Program-made: the position numbers and the translations under genes
The notes under the pieces: generated by a model
The model's database searches: none
Told to the model about the DNA's origin: nothing
Seen by the model: the letters and a program-made list of their open reading frames with translations, nothing else
Shown here: piece after piece, positions 1 through 5,552 of the stretch
How positions within the stretch are numbered: position 1 is the first letter of the stretch
Layout: every line of letters starts with the position of its first letter
NCBI GenBank assembly: GCA_012798155.1
Contig: JAAZNR010000130.1
Coordinates: 1-9,398, forward strand
Direction: 5' to 3'
From: Thermogutta sp.
Lineage (GTDB): Bacteria; Planctomycetota; Planctomycetia; Pirellulales; Thermoguttaceae
Length of the DNA: 9,398 bases

Positions 1-754
1 ACCGCTTCAAAGCACGCGGGTCAGCACGAAACTTCAACGTGCACAAAGGCGTAAAGCGGCCGCCGATCCCGCCGCCCGGCAGGGATCGCAATCGGGGCAG
101 GCGGACGATCGTGCCTCGGCAGGCACCTCGGCTCAGCCGGCCGCGACGTCGCCTCAGCTCGATGTCGGCCCCGCTATTGACGGAGCCACAAGGTCGAGTT
201 CCGCCTTCGAACCCGTCCCGGAGTATCGGTCGTTTCCATCGCCGCTCACGGAAGAGGAGGTCGGGATTTCCCTTGCAAGCGCGGACCGGATTGCCGTTCC
301 GCCGGATGCGATCTCTCCGGCGGGCGTTCCGGCACCCGCATCCGGTGGGGATTCCCATCCCTCAGGACCCGACGGCTGGGACGACGCGGCTTTGGCGGAT
401 ATCCAGTTGGTGTGGTACGTCCGCCCACCGTCCGGCGGTCAATTCGGCCCGGCAACCGGCGATATCATGCGGCAATGGTTGCAGGAAGGGCGGATTACGC
501 CCGACACGCTGGTCTGGCGCGAGGGCTGGAGAGACTGGCGCGAGGCACGACATGTATTCTCCTCTTTCGGCGGCGCGGAATTTCCCCAGCCCGATCTTAT
601 TTCTCCCGCCGCCGAACGCATCCTCGCACAGCACAGCCCCCGACCGTCCCGACGGCTTTCGCCCTGGCTTCTTGCAATTCCGGCGACCATCGCGGTCGTG
701 GCGATCGCGGCCCTAATCTTCTTCCTTTTCGGCGGCTTCGGTGGCTCTTCCTGA
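1..754 (+). CDS. GYF-domain protein with C-terminal membrane anchor (5' end outside window)
   Basis: The frame beginning at base 2 is open without a stop to TGA at 752-754, giving 250 visible residues; no start is needed inside the window, so the gene begins upstream. Visible residues 1-30 are basic and Gln/Ala-rich, and about 31-130 are a Pro/Ser/Ala-rich linker of low complexity. About 136-185 form a GYF_2-type (DUF4339) domain: WYVRPPSGGQFGP, then an MRQWLQEGRITPDTLVW stretch and REGWRDWREA. Residues 221-244 (SPWLLAIPATIAVV onward) are one hydrophobic helix followed by a Gly-rich tail. GYF domains bind proline-rich peptides; here the domain would be cytoplasmic and tail-anchored. Planctomycete relatives often start with a zinc-ribbon, which would lie outside this window (inference). 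A TTG at 392 could start just the domain and anchor, but the open upstream frame with matching composition makes that unlikely. Partner and role are unknown. Confidence 0.88.
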   Translation, partial: PLQSTRVSTKLQRAQRRKAAADPAARQGSQSGQADDRASAGTSAQPAATSPQLDVGPAIDGATRSSSAFEPVPEYRSFPSPLTEEEVGISLASADRIAVPPDAISPAGVPAPASGGDSHPSGPDGWDDAALADIQLVWYVRPPSGGQFGPATGDIMRQWLQEGRITPDTLVWREGWRDWREARHVFSSFGGAEFPQPDLISPAAERILAQHSPRPSRRLSPWLLAIPATIAVVAIAALIFFLFGGFGGSS

Positions 755-830
755 CAAGCGCAAAACGTAGCCGTTCACGCCCCTGGCCGTAGTCTGTCAT
801 TGCAACGTGGCGACGCGGATGCTGTTTTTG

Positions 831-905
831 AAACACAGAGGGCGCGGAGGAGGAATTGGCGGCCGCAACTCTGCGTTCTTTGCGTCTCTGCGTTCTCTGC
901 GTTTC
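831..905. repeat. Imperfect inverted-repeat element with internal 17-bp tandem copies
   Basis: The left arm 831-852 (gaaacacagagggcgcggag...) matches the reverse complement of the right arm 884-905 (...ctctgcgtttc) at 16 of 22 positions. The right side also contains two adjacent 17-bp copies, 869-885 and 886-902, of ctctgcgttctttgcgt, differing at one base. Sequences in this 'cacagag.../...ctctgtg' style are widespread as small dispersed intergenic elements in bacterial genomes; that statement is from memory. It resembles a MITE-like or REP-like relic. No transposase is nearby and no target-site duplication was identified. Confidence 0.5.
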
Positions 906-1001
906 CATCCTTTCATTCCGCGTAGCCGTCCCTGGGGCGTCCCAAGCCAAACCAGCTCCAAGCCAAAAAGGTACCCAGCCGATTCACGCCCGAAGGAGAC
1001 A

Positions 1002-1038
1002 GTCCCATCCTTGCGGGCTTCCCAGCAAGCATCGGGAC
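1002..1038. other. Strong intergenic stem-loop
   Basis: GTCCC (1002-1006) pairs with GGGAC (1034-1038). After a 3/4-nt internal loop, CTTGCGGG (1010-1017) pairs with CCC-A-GCAAG (1021-1029) around a CTT loop, with a single bulged A. That gives 13 Watson-Crick pairs in 37 nt. No U-run follows on either strand, so it is not a typical intrinsic terminator. It lies 248 nt after the GYF-domain gene and could be a transcript-end structure, part of a small RNA, or part of a repeat element. Confidence 0.45.
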
Positions 1039-1192
1039 AGCCCCCGTGAACGGTTACCGCAAAACAAGCCGCTTCGGCGATGCTCACCTGTCCGATAGGC
1101 GGGCCACACCTTATCATCAAGGTTTGGCCGTTGCAGTATAACTCGACCGGCGGTTTTCCCGAACCCCAACCAAGTTCGCGGCATTTACTTCC

Positions 1193-1276
1193 GTGCACAC
1201 GAGAACAGTCCGATACTTGCGTACACGCGCGGATAGTCCGATACTTTCGTACACGTGAGAATAGTCCGAGAACGGC
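1193..1276. repeat. 28-bp tandem repeat, three copies, the last degenerate
   Basis: Copies lie at 1193-1220, 1221-1248 and 1249-1276. Each starts with GTRCAC and carries the core RATAGTCCGATACTT or a close variant: agaacagtccgatacttgc, then ggatagtccgatactttc. The third copy keeps gtacac and gaatagtccgag, then diverges. The array ends 42 bp before the ATG of the pseudouridine synthase. The period places TTGCGT (1217-1222) 17 bp before GATACT (1240-1245), a weak -35/-10-like pair, so the array may contain promoter or operator elements. It could also be a neutral minisatellite. Confidence 0.75.
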
Positions 1277-1305
1277 TGTCGAAAAACCCGGCCGACATCG
1301 GCCAC

Positions 1306-1312
1306 AAGGGTG
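1306..1312 (+). promoter_or_regulatory. Ribosome binding site that favours the ATG at 1319
   Basis: AAGGGTG sits 6 nt before the ATG at 1319 (AAGG to ATG is 9 nt), a workable Shine-Dalgarno spacing. The alternative GTG start at 1310 overlaps this purine tract and would have no ribosome binding site, so the downstream ATG is preferred. Confidence 0.5.
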
Positions 1313-1318
1313 ACAAAC

Positions 1319-2149
1319 ATGACGCGACGCGAGGTGTCGAGGCCTCCATCCAAAGTGGGAAGAACCCGGCAACCCAAGAAGAACGCTCCCCGCCGCACTC
1401 CCGCCGCCTCCGGAGAAGAGCAAGGAGAGCGTTTGCAAAAAATCCTCGCTGCCGCCGGGATCGGCAGCCGTCGCCAATGCGAGGAATTGATTCGCATGGG
1501 ACGCGTCGAAGTCGATCGCAAGGTCGTTACTGAGCTGGGATTTCGAGCGGATCCCCTGCGGCAAAAGATCGCGGTGGACGGCGTGCCCATCCGGCAAGAA
1601 AAGCCCCTCTACTACGCGGTCTACAAGCCCGACGGCGTGGTATGCACCAGCCGAGACCCTTCCGGGCGGACGCGCGTGATCGACTTGGTTCCGGAGAGGG
1701 AGGCCCGGCTGTTCGCGGTGGGGCGACTGGATCTCCACAGCGAAGGCTTGATCCTCGTCACCAATGACGGAGAGCTGGCGAATCGTCTGACACATCCCAA
1801 GTTCGGCTTGCCCAAGACCTACCTCGTTCAAGTGGCGGGGGAACCGGATCGCGAGGTCTTCGCCAAGCTGATGCGGGGCGTGCATCTGGCTGAGGGCATC
1901 GCTCGCGTGTCGAGCATCAAGGTGCGCCGCAAACACAAGCAAAGCACCATCTTGGAGATGGTCTTGAACGAGGGCCGCAACCGCGAAATCCGCCGCATCA
2001 TGGCCAAGGTAGGGCACAAGGTCCAGCGACTGAAACGCATCGCCGTGGGGCCGGTGCGTCTTGGCAAGATGTTGCCCGGCGATGCTAGACCGCTAACGCG
2101 AGATGAGATCGCGGCCCTCCGTCGCGAAACCACGAGACGGCCGGTTTGA
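1319..2149 (+). CDS. rluB: RsuA/RluB-family 23S/16S rRNA pseudouridine synthase
   Basis: This is a 276-residue enzyme that isomerises a specific uridine in rRNA to pseudouridine. After a basic, probably disordered N-terminus (about 1-36), residues 37-84 form an S4 RNA-binding domain (ERLQKILAAAGIGSRRQCEE). The catalytic domain follows, with YYAVYKPDGVVCTSRDP near 98-114 and the motif VGRLDLHSEGLILVTNDGE, in which Asp138 is the expected nucleophile. ELANRLTHPKFGLPKTY then follows, and the C-terminal EGRNREIRRIMAKVGH (218-233) is typical of this subfamily. ELANRLTHPKF points to RluB rather than RsuA or RluF, but target assignment from sequence alone is tentative. Length is normal; an upstream GTG at 1310 would add three residues. 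The gene follows the 28-bp repeat array and precedes pyrK by 134 bp on the same strand. Confidence 0.93.
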   Translation: MTRREVSRPPSKVGRTRQPKKNAPRRTPAASGEEQGERLQKILAAAGIGSRRQCEELIRMGRVEVDRKVVTELGFRADPLRQKIAVDGVPIRQEKPLYYAVYKPDGVVCTSRDPSGRTRVIDLVPEREARLFAVGRLDLHSEGLILVTNDGELANRLTHPKFGLPKTYLVQVAGEPDREVFAKLMRGVHLAEGIARVSSIKVRRKHKQSTILEMVLNEGRNREIRRIMAKVGHKVQRLKRIAVGPVRLGKMLPGDARPLTRDEIAALRRETTRRPV

Positions 2150-2283
2150 GGCGCGGAGCCGATATCCCAAGTGCGGCCGCCGCCCCCCTGTGACCGTGGC
2201 CACCGCGGCCGGGTGTGCGGATGACGCCCGTTCCCGCGCCTATCGTCCTCCGGCAAGTTGAGATAGCGACTAGAGTTTTCGAT

Positions 2284-3195
2284 ATGACTTCTCCGAATCC
2301 GATGCCTTCCGATGCCCGTGGCCGGTCGCTTGCCGCAAGCAAGATTTGGAGCGGCCCGGTCGAAGTATCCCAGCAGGAGCAGATCGCGAAGGATACGTTT
2401 CGCATCCGGCTGAAATGCCCCGAAATCGCCGGACGAATCGTTCCCGGCCAATTCGTGATGATGCGGTTGCCCGACCGAGAAGACCCGCTCTTGGGACGGC
2501 CGCTCGCCATGTACGACGTCGCGGTTTCGGCGGAGGATGGCTCGCCGAGCGAGCTGGACATCGTCTATTTCACGCTAGGCCGAATGACGCACATGCTGGC
2601 GACGCTTGGGCCGGGTGATCCCATCGAGATTTGGGGGCCGTTGGGAAACGGGTTCGCCCCCTGCCAAGCCCCCCATCTGATCCTCGTCTCGGGCGGTATC
2701 GGTTACACGCCTTTCTTGGCGGTAACCAAGGAGACCCTAAGACGGCAACGCTACGGGACCTCGCCGCGAGACTGCAAGGTCCAAGACGTGGTTTTGTGCC
2801 ACGGGGTAAGAACGGCCGACTACCTGCCGGACCTGACTCCGTTCTCCGACGCCGGCGCTGAAGTCCTCGTATCCGCCGAAGACGGAACCGTGGGGCGAAA
2901 AGGGCTGGTGACCGAGATGCTGCCGGACGTCTTGAATCGGTTTCCTCGCGATTCCGCCTGCGTTTACAGTTGCGGTCCGGAGCCGATGATGCGATCCGTG
3001 GCGGAGATTTGTGCAAGCCGCGGCGTCCCCTGCTTCGTCTCCCTGGAAACGCCCATGGCCTGCGGTTTAGGCATCTGCTTTAGCTGCGTTGTTCGCCTTC
3101 GCGACGCGACGGCCAAGTCCGATGAAGACTGGGACTACCACCGCGTGTGCCTCGAGGGTCCCGTCTTCGATGCCTCACGCGTCATCTTCGGGTAA
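2284..3195 (+). CDS. pyrK: Dihydroorotate dehydrogenase B electron-transfer subunit PyrK
   Basis: PyrK passes electrons from the PyrD FMN site through a 2Fe-2S cluster and FAD to NAD+ in pyrimidine synthesis. From the ATG at 2284 the protein has 303 residues. The N-terminal FAD domain has IVPGQFVMMRLP and the flavin motif LLGRPLAMYDV (about 69-79). The NAD-binding half has LVSGGIGYTPFLAV (about 134-147) and YSCGPEPMM (228-236). The C-terminal cluster domain has Cys260, Cys265, Cys268 and Cys289 in ETPMACGLGICFSCVV and RVCLEGPVFDA. The spacing is C-x4-C-x2-C-x20-C, a longer last gap than the roughly 14 residues I recall for the Lactococcus protein. Start is uncertain: GTG 2215 and ATG 2221 are in frame but have poor ribosome binding sites, and homology begins well after 2284. 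No pyrD is adjacent; the pairing with PyrD is inferred from family. A related ferredoxin-reductase-like role is less likely. Confidence 0.92.
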   Translation: MTSPNPMPSDARGRSLAASKIWSGPVEVSQQEQIAKDTFRIRLKCPEIAGRIVPGQFVMMRLPDREDPLLGRPLAMYDVAVSAEDGSPSELDIVYFTLGRMTHMLATLGPGDPIEIWGPLGNGFAPCQAPHLILVSGGIGYTPFLAVTKETLRRQRYGTSPRDCKVQDVVLCHGVRTADYLPDLTPFSDAGAEVLVSAEDGTVGRKGLVTEMLPDVLNRFPRDSACVYSCGPEPMMRSVAEICASRGVPCFVSLETPMACGLGICFSCVVRLRDATAKSDEDWDYHRVCLEGPVFDASRVIFG

Positions 3196-3254
3196 CCACG
3201 CGGAGACGCGCGACGGCGAGATGGGCGGCAAGAGCCTAAGAACCATCGTACCGC

Positions 3255-3307
3255 TGACCCGTAACCGGAAAGGGAGGGTCATCGGACAACGGCCGCGCGG
3301 AACGCGG
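3255..3307. terminator. Candidate structures between convergent pyrK and rpsT
   Basis: The 116-bp space between the two convergent stop codons holds TGACCC (3255-3260) with GGGTCA (3276-3281), and CCGCG (3293-3297) with CGCGG (3303-3307). Either could help end transcription from one or both sides. Neither has a U-run, so the call rests mainly on position. Confidence 0.25.
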
Positions 3308-3311
3308 CGGG

Positions 3312-3614
3312 TCAGGAGGCTGCCGCCCCTTGGGCAGGAGCGCCGCCGGCTCGCTTCGCCTTCACCACGGCAGCCGAGAGCCGCGACTTGGTTCGGGCCG
3401 CGGAATTAGGGTGAATGATGCGTTTGGCCGCAGCCCGATCCAGCAGTTTCGCGGCTTTTCGGATTTCGGATTCAGCCTGGGCGACATCGCCCGCAGCCGC
3501 GGCTTCGCGGACCTTGCGGCATTGCGTCCGCACGGACCGCTTGATGGAGCGGTTGTGCATCCGCCGCTTCTCATCCTGACGCAAACGCTTTTTCGCACTT
3601 TTTGTGTTTGGCAT
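3312..3614 (-). CDS. rpsT: 30S ribosomal protein S20
   Basis: This 100-residue, strongly basic, helical protein begins MPNTKSAKKRLRQDEKRRMH, continues NRSIKRSVRTQCRKV and has the conserved late segment IIHPNSAARTKSRL, all characteristic of bacterial S20, which binds 16S rRNA early in 30S assembly. Length is at the upper end of normal owing to an Ala/Gly-rich C-terminal tail (AGGAPAQGAAAS). The start ATG (complement of 3612-3614) has AGG five bases upstream, a modest ribosome binding site. It lies 118 bp downstream of the TPR gene on the same strand and converges on pyrK. In several bacteria S20 regulates its own translation; whether it does here cannot be seen. Confidence 0.97.
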   Translation of the reverse strand: MPNTKSAKKRLRQDEKRRMHNRSIKRSVRTQCRKVREAAAAGDVAQAESEIRKAAKLLDRAAAKRIIHPNSAARTKSRLSAAVVKAKRAGGAPAQGAAAS

Positions 3615-3664
3615 AGGGACCTGAACAACCGGTTCCGTTAACGAAAACCCTTACCCGCAGCCGT

Positions 3665-3714
3665 CAGCCCCAGGGCTGGCATCGGCCTTCATCGCCGCGG
3701 CCGGCAATCGCCGG
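3665..3714 (-). promoter_or_regulatory. Two hairpins between the TPR gene stop and rpsT
   Basis: Read on the minus strand, CCGGC-gatt-GCCGG (3714-3701) follows the TPR stop codon by 18 nt, and CAGCCC-tg-GGGCTG (3678-3665) follows it before the rpsT start. The first could end or protect the TPR mRNA; the second would sit in a leader for rpsT. A four-T run occurs about a dozen bases after the second hairpin, too far for a classic intrinsic terminator. Function is inferred from position only. Confidence 0.35.
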
Positions 3715-3732
3715 AAACCGATATTATGAGGG

Positions 3733-5220
3733 TCAATCCTCGTCCTGTCCAGGGGGCAACTCGACTTCGATAGGTTCTTCTTCCCCCGCCTGGGCCGCGA
3801 CCCTGGCCCGTTGCTGCTCCAGCTTCTCGCCGATCTTGTCCAGCAATTGGCCGATGTTCTTGTACGAGTAGTCCATGGCGGCCAAGGCGCTGGCGAATTG
3901 CTCGGCCTGCTGGAATGCCCGCAGGCGATAGGCCAAGACGGCCGCGGAATACAAAGCCCGCTTTTTGTTGTCACTGTCTCGGTCGGCGATTTCCTGAACC
4001 GCTTGTTCGTAATGCTTCATCGCCAGCCGATGCTGGCCGATTTTCTCGAAGCATTGCCCCAGATTCAGCAAGCAGACCCCTTTCCGGCGGGGGTCGCTCT
4101 GAGCGGCCTGATATTGTTTGATCGCGTCCTCGTACAAGCCGTTGAGCTGGTAGCGAACGCCCAATTCAAAGCGGAAGGCCTGGTTGTTGGGAAACCGCTC
4201 CACCCGATCTTTATAGACCTCCAGCTCTTTTGCCCACAACGCCTTCCTTGCGGCATTGAGCTTTTGCTGACTCCGTTCGTCGGGCTTTGCTCGATACTCG
4301 GCCTCGGCCTTACCCAATTCCACGCGCAGCCGCCGCAATTGGACGTCTTCGAGCTTTTCCTTCGCGCCGACGTCTTGGGTGGCATCGAAGCCGCGTTTGA
4401 GCAAATCCTCCGCCTTGGTGTAATTCTCCTCGCGGACGTAGATCTCCGCCAGTTCGTAATACAAGGGGAGATTTTTCGGCTGCCGTTTGATCTCGACTTC
4501 CAGCCGTTCTTTTTTGCTGAGAGGCTCACCGCCGCGGGCAACCTCGCCGCCGGCCGCCTCCACCTTCCGTCGCGATTCGCCCGTCCCCTCGTCGTATCCG
4601 CCGCCTGCAATCGTCTTTTCAACCGCCAGGTTGGCGATGTTGCGGGAGGCGTCGGGATCGTTCGGACGAAGCTGTTCCACCTTGTGCCACATGGCGATGG
4701 CCTGGTCGTACATGCCCAGGTCGGCCAGCGTCTTGGCGCAGCGGCGGCACATCTCCACGTCTTTGGGATTCGCGTCCAGTGCCGTTTTCAGGTAGATGAG
4801 CTGCGTCTCCTGAAAATCGCACTGCTCGCAGGCCTCCGACAGGGCCGTCAGAACGGTCGTGTCCCAAGGATTGATCTTGAGGGCCTCCGCCCCATACTTG
4901 AAAATGTTGACCCAATCCTTCTTTTGCAGGGCTTTCTTGATCGCGCTCCGCAAAGGCGCTAACTTGAAGAAGGAAAAGCTCTTGCCTTTCTTGTTGTTGT
5001 TGTATTTCTTCTTGAGGTTGCCGAGAAAGGCCTGGAGGTAGATCGCATTGCCCGGGTCTCCGACCACGCATTCCGTGTAGATGTCCGCCGCGTAGTCGAA
5101 GTTCTCTTGAGCGGCGATGCGGTTGCCGTACTCAAAACATTCCTTCAGTTTCTTGCGCTTCGCCGGGCTGGGTTCCGGGGGACGCACGTCAACGGCTTGT
5201 GTGGAAGTTTCTGATGCCAT
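3733..5220 (-). CDS. Tetratricopeptide-repeat protein, cytoplasmic, function unknown
   Basis: This 495-residue protein starts at ATG (complement of 5218-5220) with GAGG five bases upstream. It has no signal peptide or membrane helix, so it is probably cytoplasmic. An N-terminal helical part (about 21-55, KKLKECFEYGNRIAAQENFDYAADIYTECV) resembles a TPR pair and is followed by a Lys/Asn-rich linker (YNNNKKGKSFSFF, 73-85). Clear TPR-like helical pairs occur near 103-187 (ALKINPWDTTVLTALSEACE, YLKTALDANPKDVEMCRRCA), 251-284 (YYELAEIYVREENYTKAEDL), 347-414 (FRFELGVRYQLNGLYEDAIK, LLNLGQCFEKIGQHRLAMKH) and 420-450. Residues 205-235 are a Gly/Glu-rich linker and 286-345 look like a charged coiled coil. 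The C-terminus is acidic. TPRs are protein-binding scaffolds; no catalytic domain is visible. I recall similar long TPR proteins in planctomycetes, but no role is established. Confidence 0.92.
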   Translation of the reverse strand: MASETSTQAVDVRPPEPSPAKRKKLKECFEYGNRIAAQENFDYAADIYTECVVGDPGNAIYLQAFLGNLKKKYNNNKKGKSFSFFKLAPLRSAIKKALQKKDWVNIFKYGAEALKINPWDTTVLTALSEACEQCDFQETQLIYLKTALDANPKDVEMCRRCAKTLADLGMYDQAIAMWHKVEQLRPNDPDASRNIANLAVEKTIAGGGYDEGTGESRRKVEAAGGEVARGGEPLSKKERLEVEIKRQPKNLPLYYELAEIYVREENYTKAEDLLKRGFDATQDVGAKEKLEDVQLRRLRVELGKAEAEYRAKPDERSQQKLNAARKALWAKELEVYKDRVERFPNNQAFRFELGVRYQLNGLYEDAIKQYQAAQSDPRRKGVCLLNLGQCFEKIGQHRLAMKHYEQAVQEIADRDSDNKKRALYSAAVLAYRLRAFQQAEQFASALAAMDYSYKNIGQLLDKIGEKLEQQRARVAAQAGEEEPIEVELPPGQDED

Positions 5221-5239
5221 GGCGGCCTCGATCAGTAGC

Positions 5240-5275
5240 GCAACCTCGAGCGTTGCCCGAAAAACATCCGTTTTT
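5240..5275 (-). promoter_or_regulatory. Two leader hairpins in the 5' UTR of the TPR gene
   Basis: In transcript order on the minus strand, GAAAAAC-ggat-GTTTTTC (core pairs 5275-5270 with 5265-5260) is followed by GCAAC-gctcgag-GTTGC (5256-5252 with 5244-5240), ending 19 nt before the start codon. Both stems are perfect. The promoter below would place them in the leader. Role unknown: message stability or translation control are possible. Confidence 0.35.
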
Positions 5276-5300
5276 CCCGCGCGGGCCTGTTCCCGACTCT

Positions 5301-5329
5301 ATCATTATTGTAGCCGCCGCGGATGTCAA
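5301..5329 (-). promoter_or_regulatory. Sigma-70-type promoter for the TPR gene (and perhaps rpsT)
   Basis: On the minus strand a consensus -35 TTGACA (complement of 5324-5329) is followed after 17 bp by AATGAT (complement of 5301-5306), four of six to the -10 consensus. The predicted start of transcription would give a leader of about 70-75 nt before the ATG at 5220. The perfect -35 box and ideal spacing in an otherwise GC-rich stretch are the support. Confidence 0.5.
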
Positions 5330-5383
5330 CTCAACAGGTATTCGGTGATTCCGCCGTTGCGACGTATCCTCCGAAGCACTGAT

Positions 5384-5455
5384 GGTCGCGGCAACTTCGG
5401 CGACCGAATGCTACCAATTGTGGGCCGGATGCTACCAATTGTGGGCCGGTCGCCG
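5384..5455 (+). promoter_or_regulatory. Alternative pairing segments upstream of cobA/hemD
   Basis: CGGCGACCG (5398-5406) and CGGTCGCCG (5447-5455) are perfect 9-bp inverted repeats that enclose the 21-bp tandem repeat. The inner GCGACC (5400-5405) can instead pair with an upstream GGTCGC (5384-5389) around a 10-nt loop. The two hairpins exclude each other, which is how attenuators and switches are built. No intrinsic terminator with a U-run follows, and it is unknown whether this stretch is transcribed, so it could equally be a DNA operator. Confidence 0.4.
5408..5449. repeat. Perfect 21-bp tandem duplication
   Basis: Copies at 5408-5428 and 5429-5449 are identical; each contains atgctaccaattgtgg followed by gccgg. 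The unit contains CAATTG, a 6-bp palindrome inside an imperfect CCAATTGTGG dyad. It lies 103 bp upstream of the cobA/hemD start. Exact identity indicates a recent duplication or a maintained pair of binding sites spaced two helical turns apart. Confidence 0.85.
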
Positions 5456-5552
5456 CAATGCGAACGGCTCGCCGTTCCCTCCCCTTCTCGGCTGTCATAA
5501 GATGGGGACGCCGGCATGCCAATGAGCCATTCCCAGCCCAAATGCACCGCGA

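Larger units (their letters stand above)
755..1318. other. Intergenic region with repeats, no supported gene
   Basis: This 564-bp gap between the GYF-domain gene and the pseudouridine synthase has no open frame with convincing coding character. Frames that cross it on the minus strand only continue the antisense shadow of the downstream gene. It contains an inverted-repeat element with internal 17-bp tandem copies (831-905), a strong stem-loop (1002-1038) and a 28-bp tandem repeat (1193-1276). A weak promoter-like hexamer TATAAC lies at 1137-1142, without a good -35 box. Confidence 0.7.
5221..5552. other. Divergent control region between the TPR gene and cobA/hemD
   Basis: This 332-bp region separates two divergent genes. 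The half next to the TPR gene holds its likely promoter and two leader hairpins. The half next to cobA/hemD holds the 21-bp tandem repeat and pairing segments. No further gene is supported. I looked for a cobalamin-riboswitch B12 box; the nearest match, AAGCACTG at 5374-5381, lacks the rest of the consensus. Confidence 0.65.

Noticed and set aside
39..716. 225-residue open frame on the plus strand
   Set aside because: It overlaps the GYF-domain gene in another frame; Arg/Pro-rich product typical of an off-frame reading of GC-rich DNA.
797..2017. 406-residue open frame on the minus strand
   Set aside because: Most of it is antisense to the pseudouridine synthase and the rest runs through repeats and a hairpin; no domain or ribosome binding site.
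3811..4962. 383-residue open frame on the plus strand
   Set aside because: It is fully antisense to the TPR gene, whose repeats, start site and promoter are convincing. Its Leu/Gln/Val-rich product is what reverse reading of GC-biased codons gives.
5374..5381. B12-box-like AAGCACTG upstream of cobA/hemD
   Set aside because: The cobalamin riboswitch needs a longer conserved core and peripheral stems that are not visible here.
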